The notes: generated from the letters alone by a model not told the origin. A DNA stretch of 45,321 bases from Candidatus Schekmanbacteria bacterium RIFCSPLOWO2_02_FULL_38_14 (GCA_001790855.1 MGDH01000018.1:78207-123527), one strand, 5' to 3'; shown: positions 17,401 through 25,405, counted from the stretch's first letter. Made by a program: numbers and translations.

Positions 17401-18365
17401 AGTCTTAGCAAGACTTTCAGTACACTGTTTTTTCCTGCAGCTTCAAGTGCTTTTAATCCATCTTTGAGAGGGAAAGTTTTGTAAATTAGCGGCGAAATTA
17501 TTATCTTCTTTCTTTTTAAAGCGTCTATTGCTTTTTTAAAAGGTCCGCAGCGTGAGCCGATGATTGAAATTTCGTTTATTACAACAGGAGATAAATTAAG
17601 AGGCATATTTGAGGCGTAAGTGCTTTTTAAAATAATCTTTCCCTTTGGCTTGGTTAGATTTATTGCTAAACTCAGACCTTCATGGGAGCTTGTGCAATCT
17701 ACGACAATAGCAACCTCACCAGCCTTTAATTTTTTACCATCTAAAATCTCATTCAATAGAACCGTTTCAATCCCAAAACTTCTGGCAACTGATAGTTTCT
17801 CTTCATGTTTGCCAATCAGATAGGAGATGCATCCTGTAGTCTTAATGACCTGAGCCATTAAGAGTCCGAGTTTCCCATCTCCTAAGACTACTACTTTGTC
17901 CGAAGTTCCAATCCTTACCTGCTCTAAAACCTCAAAGCAGGCTGCAAGGGGTTCTATAAAAACTGCTTCTTTGTCAGAAATGCTTGAAGGTATAATATGG
18001 AGGTTTTTAAGCGGAAGGGTTAAATATTCTGCAAACGCTCCATCTTTATTTAGAATCCCCAATACTTTTCTGTCAGGACAATGATTCCTTAACCCTGTTT
18101 TGCAATAACTACATCTATTACAACCGATATTAATTTCACCAACAACTCTTTTACCAATCCATCTTTTATCTTTGCATTGCTCAACAATCCCTACAAATTC
18201 GTGTCCTAAAATTCCTCTGAAACCCATATAGCCTTTTACTATTTCAAGGTCGGTGTTGCAGATGCCGGAAATGAGAACTTTAATTAAAGCTTCATCTTTA
18301 GCAGGAACAGGAAGGGGGATATTATTTTTAAAAATTAATTTTTTATCAAAAATTAAGCCGAGCAT
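17397..18365 (-). CDS. Zinc-dependent medium-chain alcohol dehydrogenase-like protein
   Basis: A 322-residue MDR-family oxidoreductase. The GroES-like domain has the catalytic-zinc ligands Cys36 (SGICNTDLE) and His55-Glu56 (GHEFVG). The structural-zinc loop has four cysteines (82, 85, 88, 96). The Rossmann domain follows with VVVLGDGKLGLLMAQ, the dinucleotide-binding glycine motif. It oxidises an alcohol or reduces a carbonyl with NAD(P); substrate is unknown. It is the first gene of the long minus-strand cluster and overlaps the radical SAM gene by 4 bases, which argues for a shared pathway. It is slightly short for the family (often about 340-350). Confidence 0.85.
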   Translation of the reverse strand: MLGLIFDKKLIFKNNIPLPVPAKDEALIKVLISGICNTDLEIVKGYMGFRGILGHEFVGIVEQCKDKRWIGKRVVGEINIGCNRCSYCKTGLRNHCPDRKVLGILNKDGAFAEYLTLPLKNLHIIPSSISDKEAVFIEPLAACFEVLEQVRIGTSDKVVVLGDGKLGLLMAQVIKTTGCISYLIGKHEEKLSVARSFGIETVLLNEILDGKKLKAGEVAIVVDCTSSHEGLSLAINLTKPKGKIILKSTYASNMPLNLSPVVINEISIIGSRCGPFKKAIDALKRKKIIISPLIYKTFPLKDGLKALEAAGKNSVLKVLLRL

Positions 18366-18418
18366 TTAAACTGTCTCACTTTTAGATAATTCTTGCAAAA
18401 TCATAATATGTGATGTGT

Positions 18419-18447
18419 AATAAAAATGTTTTTACCGGTATTGTCAA
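18419..18447 (-). promoter_or_regulatory. Likely promoter of the glycan operon
   Basis: On the minus strand a perfect TTGACA (18442-18447) and TTTATT (18419-18424) are 17 bases apart. They lie about 55 bases before the first gene of the cluster. The rest of the 18,366-18,626 gap contains a family A repeat and no gene. Confidence 0.5.
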
Positions 18448-18484
18448 TTGGTTTTATAAAGGTTTCTGAAAAATTTCGTTTGTC

Positions 18485-18560
18485 GTCATTGCGAGGAGCG
18501 AGAGCGACGTGGCAATCTTGCATTTTGCAGTGAGATTGCTTCGCATTCGCTCGCAATGAC
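18485..18560. repeat. Palindromic repeat, family A
   Basis: GTCATTGCGAGGAGCGAGAG opens the element and CATTCGCTCGCAATGAC closes it, with GGCAATCTTG and GTGAGATTGC inner arms. It lies between the divergent glycan operon and the RluD-like gene. Compare 1514-1610 and 26892-26982. Confidence 0.9.
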
Positions 18561-18626
18561 AGATTTGAACTGCCAAAATTTCCAGCTACATAGCAAGGAA
18601 AGTATTAATTCTGATGGTGATATTCA

Positions 18627-19559
18627 TTGAAAAAGTTTTCATTTTCAATTTTAAAGACGGATTCTGGAAAGAGGCTTGATGTTTTTCTTCATGAAAAGAT
18701 GTCTGGGTATTCACGCTCTTTTATCCAGAAATTGATTAAGGATGGTGCTGTTCTTGTCAATTTCAAACCCGCAAAGATGAGTCATAGAATTTCAGCATCG
18801 GAGAGTATTACAGTATCAGTTCCTGAACCCAAATCTGCCACTCCAAAACCTGAAGATATTCCATTAAAAATAGTTTATGAAGACTCCTCTATGCTGGTGA
18901 TTGATAAACCTGCTGGAATGGTCGTGCATCCTGCAGCAGGAAATTATTCCGGTACGCTTGTTAATGCAATTCTATATCACTGTAAAGACCTTTCCGGGAT
19001 TGGAGGAGAAATGAGACCCGGCATAGTTCATAGGCTTGACAAGGAAACATCAGGGCTGATGGTAGTGGCAAAAAGCGATAAGGCTCATATTTCTTTAAGC
19101 AAACAGCTCCAGAAAAGAACTCTTACAAGAGAGTATATTGCAATTGTAAGGAAGTTGTTGCCAATGGAATCAGGAGAGATTTCAAAACCACTTGGACGGA
19201 GTGAAAGAGACCGGAAAAAAATTTCAGTGCAGACAAAAAGGGGGAGGGAAGCTGTTACACAGTTCCAAGTTCTTGAACGCTTCAAGAACCATACGTTTGT
19301 TAAGGTGAAACTGAAGACAGGAAGAACACACCAGATTAGGGTTCATTTCCAATCTCTTGGATTCCCTGTGCTCGGAGATAAGGTTTATGGAGGGGTTTTA
19401 ACACAGGAAGAAAAAAATATCGGGATAGAGATTTCAAGACAGGCTCTTCATTCGCAATATATAAAATTCATTCACCCTGAGACAGGGAAGGTGATGGAGT
19501 TTAAGAGTAATCTGCCTGAGGATATTGAAGAGGTTTTAAGGATTTTAAGAGGGTTGTGA
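18627..19559 (+). CDS. rluD: RluD-like 23S rRNA pseudouridine synthase
   Basis: A 310-residue RluA-family pseudouridine synthase. Residues of about 1-65 form an S4 RNA-binding domain (LDVFLHEKMSGYSRSFIQKL). The catalytic domain has VIDKPAGMVVHPA, then HRLDKETSG with catalytic Asp138, and KTGRTHQIRVHF. RluD-type enzymes with an S4 domain convert uridines in helix 69 of 23S rRNA and aid large-subunit assembly. The start is a TTG with a weak GGTGA upstream; there is no better ATG nearby. The 3' end overlaps the convergent RluA-family gene by 15 bases. Assignment to RluD rather than another paralogue is inferred from the S4 domain and overall resemblance. Confidence 0.85.
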   Translation: MKKFSFSILKTDSGKRLDVFLHEKMSGYSRSFIQKLIKDGAVLVNFKPAKMSHRISASESITVSVPEPKSATPKPEDIPLKIVYEDSSMLVIDKPAGMVVHPAAGNYSGTLVNAILYHCKDLSGIGGEMRPGIVHRLDKETSGLMVVAKSDKAHISLSKQLQKRTLTREYIAIVRKLLPMESGEISKPLGRSERDRKKISVQTKRGREAVTQFQVLERFKNHTFVKVKLKTGRTHQIRVHFQSLGFPVLGDKVYGGVLTQEEKNIGIEISRQALHSQYIKFIHPETGKVMEFKSNLPEDIEEVLRILRGL

Positions 19560-20507
19560 TAAAATAGTTTTCAGTACATTTATCAATTCCTCCGGCAGTT
19601 GCGAGGAGAAATTAACCAGCTTACCGCTTGATGGATGATAAAATTCAATATCTGAGGCATGGAGAAACTGATGTTCTAATCCTGTTGAATCAAGACCTCT
19701 GATTTTTTTTGTCTGGTAGAGCTTATCTCCGGCAATCGGGTAGCCAATATCTGACAGATGAACTCTTATCTGGTGCATCAGCCCTTTTTCAATTAGTACT
19801 TTTAAAAGGGTGTATCCGCTGTATCTTTTATAAATTTCAAAGCTGGTTATGGCTTTTCTTGCCTTAAATTTTCTAATCTTATCATCAGAATAAAAAATTT
19901 TCATTTTTCTTTTATTCTTTGGATGGTGTCCAATATGGCTTTTTATTATACCTCCTTCTTTAACCTCTCCTATTACAAGAGACATATACTCCTTTTTTAT
20001 TCTGCCATCTTTCTGCTCTTTTTTGAGTTTCTCGAATATTTTATGGTTTCTTGCAATCAGAAGAAGCCCTGAAGTCCCTATGTCCAGGCGGTTGATCATT
20101 CCTGGTTCAAGAGGTTTTTTCCCAACATCTTTTATTTCCGGAAATTTTGCTATCAGAAAATTTGCAGCAGTATCTTTTTCTTCAGAATCAAGCGGATGCG
20201 ATGGAATTCCTGAAGGTTTATCAAGCATGATAATATCTTTATCTTTATAGATAATCTTTACAATGAGCAAAGGATTTGGCTTAAGTTCAAGTTTATCAGG
20301 GGAGGGGATATTTTTTATATGAATTAAATCTCCCTGTCTAAGAATATCTCCTTTTTTCCCAGGGGTTCCATTAATCATGACATTCTTTTCATTGAAGATA
20401 TTTTGAATGGATTTTCTGGAGAAAAAAGGGAATTCTTCTCTGAGGAATTTATCAAGCCTTACAGTTCTGAAATCTTTGGAAAAAATAATTCTTTTTTCTT
20501 TAGCCAC
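19545..20507 (-). CDS. RluA-family pseudouridine synthase with S4 domain
   Basis: A 320-residue paralogue of the convergent gene 18627-19559. An S4-like N-terminus (RLDKFLREEFPFFSRKSIQN) is followed by MLDKPSGIPSHPL, INRLDIGTSG with catalytic Asp142, and EKGLMHQIRVHL. It is more divergent than the RluD-like protein: INRLDIGTSG replaces HRLDKETSG, so the conserved His is Asn. The target uridine is unknown (rRNA or tRNA). The two genes overlap tail to tail by 15 bases. Confidence 0.85.
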   Translation of the reverse strand: MAKEKRIIFSKDFRTVRLDKFLREEFPFFSRKSIQNIFNEKNVMINGTPGKKGDILRQGDLIHIKNIPSPDKLELKPNPLLIVKIIYKDKDIIMLDKPSGIPSHPLDSEEKDTAANFLIAKFPEIKDVGKKPLEPGMINRLDIGTSGLLLIARNHKIFEKLKKEQKDGRIKKEYMSLVIGEVKEGGIIKSHIGHHPKNKRKMKIFYSDDKIRKFKARKAITSFEIYKRYSGYTLLKVLIEKGLMHQIRVHLSDIGYPIAGDKLYQTKKIRGLDSTGLEHQFLHASDIEFYHPSSGKLVNFSSQLPEELINVLKTILSQPS

Positions 20508-20539
20508 AAATTATATTTTAAGTGTTAATGGTGATATTT

Positions 20540-20803
20540 CTATTGGCTTAGGTTTAAAAAAATCAATTTCTCTTTGAGAGAATTATTATTCTTTTTCCTC
20601 CATTTGAAATTTTTCTGGTAAGGTTTTGAAAAGAGTTTTTTGGTAAGTTTTTTTGAAATTCTTTTTTGCATACCTATCTTAAACCTCCTTATTAGAGACA
20701 AATTACATATCGGAAGGGAGAGAATATTTTCTAAAGCAGAGAAATTTAAAATAAGGGTTGAAGCAGAAGTTTTAGTTTTATCTGAAACCAGTATATATGC
20801 CAT
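20540..20803 (-). CDS. Hypothetical small basic protein (doubtful)
   Basis: An 87-codon minus-strand frame starts 15 bases after the galT-like stop, with AAGGGA upstream of its ATG. The product is lysine-rich in its second half (QKRISKKLTKKLF, KWRKKNNN). I recognise no family, and an overlapping plus-strand frame shows how open this AT-rich DNA is by chance. If it is not a gene, 20,508-20,817 is a 310-base intergenic stretch in which I see nothing else. Confidence 0.25.
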   Translation of the reverse strand: MAYILVSDKTKTSASTLILNFSALENILSLPICNLSLIRRFKIGMQKRISKKLTKKLFSKPYQKNFKWRKKNNNSLKEKLIFLNLSQ

Positions 20804-20817
20804 GTTGTCCCTTTTAT

Positions 20818-21819
20818 TTATGGTTGGTAGGGAGTTTCACGTAAAAACCTTGCGCTTTGTTCAGGAAGGGTTGTGTTGATATACATGCCGGAGCCGAGTT
20901 CAAAGCCTGCTAATTTTGTCACTCTTGGTATTACGCTTATGTACCAGTGGTAGTATTCAAGCGAAGGACCGACTTTTGAGTAAGAGCGGATAACATAATT
21001 GTAATCAGGGTTATCAAGACAGTAATAGAGTTTGCATAGTATTCCTTTAAGAATTTCTGCCATATCATCAATTTCTTCCATTGGTATAAGCCCAAAGCAA
21101 GAGGAATGGTTCTTGGGGAATATCCAGATATGAAAGGGTGAGAGGGCAGCGTAGGGAATAAAAGCAACAAAGTTTTTGTTTTCAAGTACGATTCTTTCAC
21201 CGCTATTAAGCTCATCTCTTAACACCCTGCAGAAAATACATTCTCCTGTGTCATCATAATATCTCATTGCTTCTTCAACCCTGTAGCGGATATCTTTTGG
21301 AGTAACAGGGGTGCCAATTATCTGGGAATGGGGATGTTCAAGTGAAGTGCCTGCACCCTCACCATGGTTTTTAAAAATTGTGACAAGCTTGATTCTCTTA
21401 TCATGGTAAATAATATTATATCTCTCTTTGTAGGTTCTGAGTATATTTTTTATCTGTTCTTCAGTAAGCAGGGCAGGAGAGAGATTATGCTTTGGAGTTT
21501 CAACAACAACTTCGTGGATTCCAACGCCTGAAATAACTCTTTTCATTTTTTCCCATTTTCTTTCAACAATTCCTTCATTGGAAAGGGCTGCAAACTTATT
21601 ATGGAAGACTCTAACCTGCCATTGTTTTTCCTTTTCAATCCTGTAGATTTCAGGAGGAGTTTTGTCCTCATTGCCGGGACAGAACGGGCAATCGTTTCGG
21701 TATTCAGAGAGTTCTTTTTTTACTTTTTCCCTTTTTGCAAACTCCTCAGGTCTTTTTGCTCTTTCAGTTGCAATTATGACCCAGTCTCTTGTTATGATGT
21801 TCTGTCGTATTTCAGGCAT
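20818..21819 (-). CDS. galT: Galactose-1-phosphate uridylyltransferase-like protein
   Basis: A 333-residue GalT/HIT-superfamily enzyme of normal length. Features are CPFCPGNE (Cys44, Cys47, zinc-type ligands), the active-site HPHSQ with nucleophile His164 just after EGAGTSLE, a second CIFC pair and WYISVIPR near the end. It would exchange UMP between UDP-glucose and galactose-1-phosphate, feeding UDP-galactose into glycan synthesis. Related ADP-glucose or UDP-sugar pyrophosphorylases of this fold cannot be excluded. No other Leloir-pathway genes are adjacent. Confidence 0.85.
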   Translation of the reverse strand: MPEIRQNIITRDWVIIATERAKRPEEFAKREKVKKELSEYRNDCPFCPGNEDKTPPEIYRIEKEKQWQVRVFHNKFAALSNEGIVERKWEKMKRVISGVGIHEVVVETPKHNLSPALLTEEQIKNILRTYKERYNIIYHDKRIKLVTIFKNHGEGAGTSLEHPHSQIIGTPVTPKDIRYRVEEAMRYYDDTGECIFCRVLRDELNSGERIVLENKNFVAFIPYAALSPFHIWIFPKNHSSCFGLIPMEEIDDMAEILKGILCKLYYCLDNPDYNYVIRSYSKVGPSLEYYHWYISVIPRVTKLAGFELGSGMYINTTLPEQSARFLRETPYQP

Positions 21820-21828
21820 ATAGAATTA

Positions 21829-21864
21829 ACCTATAACTTATGACTTGTAACCTATGACTTAGTA
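21829..21864. repeat. Short AT-rich repeat (family F) in the gap 21820-22008
   Basis: TAACCTATAACTTATGACTT and a near copy (TAACCTATGACTTA) lie side by side. A related stretch, TATAACCTATGACTTATAAC, occurs at 24339-24358 upstream of hemW. The rest of the gap is AT-rich with repeated AAATTCC/GGATTT words and no gene. Confidence 0.5.
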
Positions 21865-22008
21865 AAATGACAAATTTTTAAGCATCAAATTCCAAATGAG
21901 CACCAAATCACAATTACCGAATAACCCAAAAAACCACTAAGTGATATTGGGATTTCGATCATTGTTTAGGATTTAGAAATTAGGATTTAATACGTATAGT
22001 ATACTCCT

Positions 22009-22323
22009 TTATAATTTTCTTGCTGACAAGTAGGCATCTACAATTCCTGCAATCCAGACAATAATGAGCAATAAAACCCATACTCTATTTTCTGCATATA
22101 CCTTTGCTTCTATTTTTGAAACAAAATCCTCAGAAATGGTTATCTGAGAAGGAGATGAAATGCTGGATATAATAATAGCATAGATTTTATAAAAAAATAT
22201 GATGAGGAGGATTGTTGTTATCAGGATTAAAATAATACCTTTTAGATAATTGCGATTTTTTAGCTGACCAGCACCAGGAAACACAAAGGCTGAAAGTAGG
22301 GGACTAACAATAGTTTTTTTCAT
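22009..22323 (-). CDS. Small membrane protein of unknown function
   Basis: A 104-residue protein. The N-terminus (KKTIVSPLLSAFVFPGAGQL) resembles the short proline/glycine-rich hairpin of small integral proteins that carry PGxGQ-type motifs. Two long hydrophobic segments follow, about residues 29-53 (GIILILITTILLIIFFY) and 81-98 (VWVLLLIIVWIAGIVDAYL). Between them is a polar, probably extracytoplasmic stretch. The ending VDAYLSARK recalls TM2-like proteins. No clear Shine-Dalgarno sequence is seen. It may be read with the 36-residue gene upstream, but a terminator lies between them. Confidence 0.65.
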   Translation of the reverse strand: MKKTIVSPLLSAFVFPGAGQLKNRNYLKGIILILITTILLIIFFYKIYAIIISSISSPSQITISEDFVSKIEAKVYAENRVWVLLLIIVWIAGIVDAYLSARKL

Positions 22324-22404
22324 TTTTAAAATATGCTAACTTTTTTTAATTTATGTTAATTGGCTATGCCAGTCAAGACAAATATTGGGGTTTGTGTATC
22401 AGGA

Positions 22405-22436
22405 AAATAAAAAACCCCGATTTGATAATCGGGGTT
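22405..22436 (-). terminator. Intrinsic terminator, minus strand
   Basis: AACCCCGAT (22413-22421) and ATCGGGGTT (22428-22436) form a perfect 9-bp stem with a 6-base loop. On the minus strand it is followed by TTTTATTTTCC. It lies 27 bases after the stop of the 36-residue gene and should end that transcript. Confidence 0.8.
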
Positions 22437-22463
22437 GGAAGAAATCAGGATTTTGTAATCTGT

Positions 22464-22574
22464 TTAGTTTTTTGTTTTCTCAAATTTATACATTATATAA
22501 AGGCAAGCTGTCCCAATGGACACTATGCCGGCAATAATAAGCAGTGAAAAAACCAGGGTCTTAATCAGTTCCAT
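22464..22574 (-). CDS. 36-residue single-helix membrane peptide
   Basis: The minus strand encodes a 36-residue peptide starting MELIKTLVFSLLIIAGIVSI, with a single hydrophobic helix of about residues 6-28 and a basic end (YKFEKTKN). The start has a strong ribosome-binding site, AAAGGAGAGAGG, 6 bases upstream, and an intrinsic terminator follows 27 bases after the stop, so the unit looks like a complete small gene. Such peptides often serve as accessory subunits of membrane complexes, but no family is recognised and there is no obvious partner next to it. Confidence 0.6.
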   Translation of the reverse strand: MELIKTLVFSLLIIAGIVSIGTACLYIMYKFEKTKN

Positions 22575-22659
22575 CTAATCCTCTCTCCTTTCAATACATT
22601 TATTTTACGCGCACCCAATATAGCAATCGGATGTAGATGTCAAGGGTAAAAAGTTTATT

Positions 22660-22956
22660 GTCAGTTAAGAATTAAAACCGCACTCCTCTATGGTAGTCTG
22701 AAAGGATATTTTCTGCATCCGTGAGGAAAGGACTACTAATGCTTATAGAAGGGTATCTATTGATGGAATTGAACTAAAGGTGCCGGGGGGTGTTAACCCC
22801 TATGAAAAGGTGGAACTCAGGATGGTTCCAGATGAAGAAACAGGACTGACAGAGATTCGATTCTGGCATAAAGGCAAACTGGTTGGAACACAAAAAATCA
22901 AAAGCAATGACCTAAAAAGGGTGCACTTATGAGTGCGGTTTTAATTTTTAGCTAAC
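22660..22956. mobile_element. Deletion derivative of an insertion sequence with 26-base inverted ends
   Basis: Left end 22660-22685 (GTCAGTTAAGAATTAAAACC...) and right end 22931-22956 are inverted repeats matching at 23 of 26 positions, with the inner 16 identical (AATTAAAACCGCACTC). Between them lies only the 3' end of a transposase gene reading toward the right end, whose stop codon overlaps the right repeat. The 297-base unit therefore looks like an IS internally deleted into a MITE-like form. No target-site duplication is evident. Confidence 0.75.
22702..22932 (+). pseudogene. Transposase/integrase C-terminal remnant
   Basis: An open stretch of 76 codons without a usable start reads KDIFCIREERTTNAYRRVSI, then DGIELKVPGG, EKVELRMVP and RFWHKGKLVGTQ. 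This is the small beta-barrel C-terminal domain seen after the integrase core in IS481/ISNCY-type transposases. A TGA stop at 22699-22701 precedes it in frame, and the DDE core is missing, so it is not functional. It stands inside the pair of 26-base inverted ends. Confidence 0.7.
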
Positions 22957-22968
22957 ATCAAAAAAATT

Positions 22969-24339
22969 TTAAACCATGAACTTTAAAAACACTTCGTTTG
23001 AGAAAAGAATTCCTCTATGGGTAAGCTTTAGCTTTATGTTTTTTAATTTCAGGAGGTTGTTTTTTATTAGCTCCTTTATTTCTTTACTGTATTTATCTTC
23101 TATTGATACTCCATGAATATTAAAAAACTCTTCTGTATCTATCCCGTCAATCAACCTCAAACCCAACATCATAGCCTCTGATATGAGTTTCTCCCTGTCT
23201 AAAAATTCCTCTCCCTCAACTACACTATGAACTTTATCAGTTGCTCGTTGCTCGCTGTTCATCGCTCGTTCTTTTGAATCCCCCCAGCCCCCCTTTAGCA
23301 AAGGGGGGTTAGAGGGGATTTGTCCCTCAAGGCTGAAGGCTGAACGCTGAACGCTATCTTCCACTCCCTTACAATACATCTCAACATCCTTCACATTCCA
23401 CCACCTTTTCCCTATTACCTTTGCCCCCTTGCTGTTTTTTCCATTACGCAGAGCAGAGCAAGGCTCTGCAGCTACATTTTCACTCTGAACTCTGATAAAC
23501 GAATGAGCTCCTGCCCCGAAACCCAGATACTCCCCTCCTCTCCAGTAATTCTCATTATGCCGGCATCTTTTCCCTTTTACTGCAAAATTTGAAATCTCAT
23601 AATGCTCATAGCCTTTTTTGCTGATTGTCTCTATTCCATATTCATACATCCATACCTGTTCATCCTCATCAGGTAATTTTAATTCCCCATTCCTGATTAA
23701 CTGGTAAAAATGCGTGTTCTCTTCTATTGTAAGGTTATAAAGAGAAATATGATGGGGTTTGAGAAAAATTGCCCTGTTCAGGCTTGACTTGAAACTTTCT
23801 AAATTCTGTCCCGGAATACCAAAGATTAAATCAATGCCCACATTCTCAAACCCTGCCTCTTTTGCCATATCAAGGCTTCTGTATATATCTTCTGCACTGT
23901 GAACTCTTCCGATTTTTTTTAACTCATAATCATTAAAGCTCTGGCATCCAAAACTTATGCGGTTAATCCCTGCCTTCAGATAACTTTTCAAAAAATCAGG
24001 TGAAACTGTTCCCGGGTTTGCTTCAATCGTCACCTCTGCGTCATCTGCGATTTTAAATGTTTTCCTGCAATACCTCAGCGTTTCTCCAATCTCCTCTGCA
24101 CCAACAAGGCTTGGAGTCCCGCCTCCGAAAAAAATGGATTTGACCTGATAGTTTTTCCATGCCGGGAAAACCATGTATTTTTCAATTTCCATACACAGGG
24201 CATTCATATACCTTTTTGTCAATTTCTGTTTTTCAATATCTGCTGCAACAGGAATTGAGTTGAAATCGCAATAAAAACACTTCTTTAAGCAGAACGGAAT
24301 GTGGATATATAAACCTATGGGAACCATTAAATTTAACAT
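22969..24339 (-). CDS. hemW: HemW-type radical SAM protein (coproporphyrinogen III oxidase-like) with two in-frame insertions
   Basis: A 456-residue radical SAM protein. CLKKCFYCDF (cysteines 17, 21, 24) is the CX3CX2C cluster motif; FFGGGTPS, EANPGT, QSFND and HNENYW (261-266) follow. The HNxxYW motif marks HemW, a haem chaperone, rather than the true oxidase HemN. HemW proteins are usually about 380 residues. The excess comes from two stretches that read like repeat DNA: about 284-307 (SENVAAEPCSALRNGKNSKG) and about 328-374 (containing NPPLLKGGWGD). ATG at 24339 is taken as start; ATG at 24327 is also possible. It is not clear whether the insertions are tolerated or have inactivated the protein. 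Confidence 0.85.
   Translation of the reverse strand: MLNLMVPIGLYIHIPFCLKKCFYCDFNSIPVAADIEKQKLTKRYMNALCMEIEKYMVFPAWKNYQVKSIFFGGGTPSLVGAEEIGETLRYCRKTFKIADDAEVTIEANPGTVSPDFLKSYLKAGINRISFGCQSFNDYELKKIGRVHSAEDIYRSLDMAKEAGFENVGIDLIFGIPGQNLESFKSSLNRAIFLKPHHISLYNLTIEENTHFYQLIRNGELKLPDEDEQVWMYEYGIETISKKGYEHYEISNFAVKGKRCRHNENYWRGGEYLGFGAGAHSFIRVQSENVAAEPCSALRNGKNSKGAKVIGKRWWNVKDVEMYCKGVEDSVQRSAFSLEGQIPSNPPLLKGGWGDSKERAMNSEQRATDKVHSVVEGEEFLDREKLISEAMMLGLRLIDGIDTEEFFNIHGVSIEDKYSKEIKELIKNNLLKLKNIKLKLTHRGILFSNEVFLKFMV
23277..23320. repeat. Palindromic repeat, family B, inside hemW
   Basis: AATCCCCCCAG...GAGGGGATT encloses a CCCCCCTTTAGCAAAGGGGGG hairpin. Another version lies between genes at 24422-24466. 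Here it is translated in frame as SNPPLLKGGWGD and is bordered by GAACGCT/GCTCGTT-rich tandem words. Confidence 0.85.
23448..23469. repeat. Short hairpin inside hemW (first insertion)
   Basis: GCAGAGC (23448-23454) and GCTCTGC (23463-23469) form a 7-bp inverted repeat within the first extra segment of the hemW gene, translated as AEPCSALRNG. Confidence 0.6.
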
Positions 24340-24421
24340 ATAACCTATGACTTATAACTTTTGAACTTTGCCTGCCTGCCGTCAGGCAGGGATTTTGTCA
24401 TTTGGATTTAGCATATATTAT

Positions 24422-24466
24422 AATCCTCTCATCCCACCTTTAGAAAAGGGGGGACAAGGGGGGATT
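24422..24466. repeat. Palindromic repeat, family B, intergenic copy
   Basis: AATCCTCTCATCCCACCTTT and AAAAGGGGGGACAAGGGGGG are imperfect inverted arms of the same type as the copy in hemW. A GCCTGCCTGCCGTCAGGCAG repeat lies just before it (24368-24389). It lies in the gap between the hemW start and the PHP gene. Confidence 0.75.
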
Positions 24467-24529
24467 TGATTTTCCTTGTATTTTTTTTATTTTAGAATTA
24501 AATCAAACCTTAATAAAGGAGAATCTTTG

Positions 24530-25390
24530 ATGTCAAAAATAGATCTTCATATGCATACTACATATTCTGACGGAACCAAAACTCCTGAAGAACTTGTAAC
24601 CTACATAAAAAGCTTTGGAGTCAGAATTGCCGCTGTTACAGACCACGATATCACTGACGGAACAAAAAAGGCAATAGAGGCCGGCAAGGGGCTTGGAGTT
24701 GAAATGATTCCTGGAATTGAAATCAACTGCCTGCACAATGGCAACAGAATGGAGATTCTTGGTTACTATATTGACCCTGACAACAAGCCTCTTAATAATA
24801 AAATAAGTGAAATGAGAAACTTCAGGGAAACCCGTCTGGACAGGATAATTGATAAACTGAAAAGCCTTAATATGGAAATTTTAAAAGAAAGGGTAATGGA
24901 AATTGCAGGTGAGGGAAGCATTGGAAGGCCCCATATTGCCAGAGCCCTTCTTGAAAAAGGATATGTAAATACTCAGGCAGAGGCATTCGACAAATACCTT
25001 GCAGACGGAAAATCCTGCAATGTTGACAGAATGAAACTTTCAGCACAGGAGGCAATAAGCCTTATAAGAGGCGCCGGAGGAGTCGCAGTCCATTCCCACC
25101 CCGGATTTTTCAAAGGCGGTAATCTCAAAAAACATTTTCATGAGCTCGCTCAGTCCGGCTTAAGAGGAATTGAAGTTATATATCCATACCCGGATTCATT
25201 CCGCTATCCTGACAACTCTTCAAGAGCAGAGTCATTTTTCAATTTTCTAAAACAGGTTGGAAAAGAAAATAACCTTCTTCTGACCGGCGGCACAGATTTT
25301 CACGGAGACAATGACTACAAAGAGCTCCTGGACTGTGTTGACATACCTGCTGAGTGGATTAACAGGCTCAAAGAAGCTGTAAACAAGTGA
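24530..25390 (+). CDS. PHP-domain phosphoesterase
   Basis: A 286-residue PHP-domain protein. Metal-binding motifs in order are DLHMHTTYSDG (His7, His9, Asp14), VTDHD (Asp38-Asp40), PGIEINC (Glu64), HSHPG in the middle and GGTDFHG near the end. Stand-alone PHP proteins of this size include 3',5'-nucleoside bisphosphate phosphatases and RNase AM (YciV-type), which trims RNA 5' ends. The ATG at 24530 is chosen because AAAGGAG lies 8 bases before it; the longer frame from TTG at 24476 has no such site. The exact substrate cannot be told. Confidence 0.85.
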   Translation: MSKIDLHMHTTYSDGTKTPEELVTYIKSFGVRIAAVTDHDITDGTKKAIEAGKGLGVEMIPGIEINCLHNGNRMEILGYYIDPDNKPLNNKISEMRNFRETRLDRIIDKLKSLNMEILKERVMEIAGEGSIGRPHIARALLEKGYVNTQAEAFDKYLADGKSCNVDRMKLSAQEAISLIRGAGGVAVHSHPGFFKGGNLKKHFHELAQSGLRGIEVIYPYPDSFRYPDNSSRAESFFNFLKQVGKENNLLLTGGTDFHGDNDYKELLDCVDIPAEWINRLKEAVNK

Positions 25391-25405
25391 AAACTAAAAA
25401 ACCTC

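Noticed and set aside
20540..20803. Ribosomal protein bL28 or bL35
   Set aside because: The MAY start and lysine-rich tail are suggestive, but the conserved residues of either family are absent.
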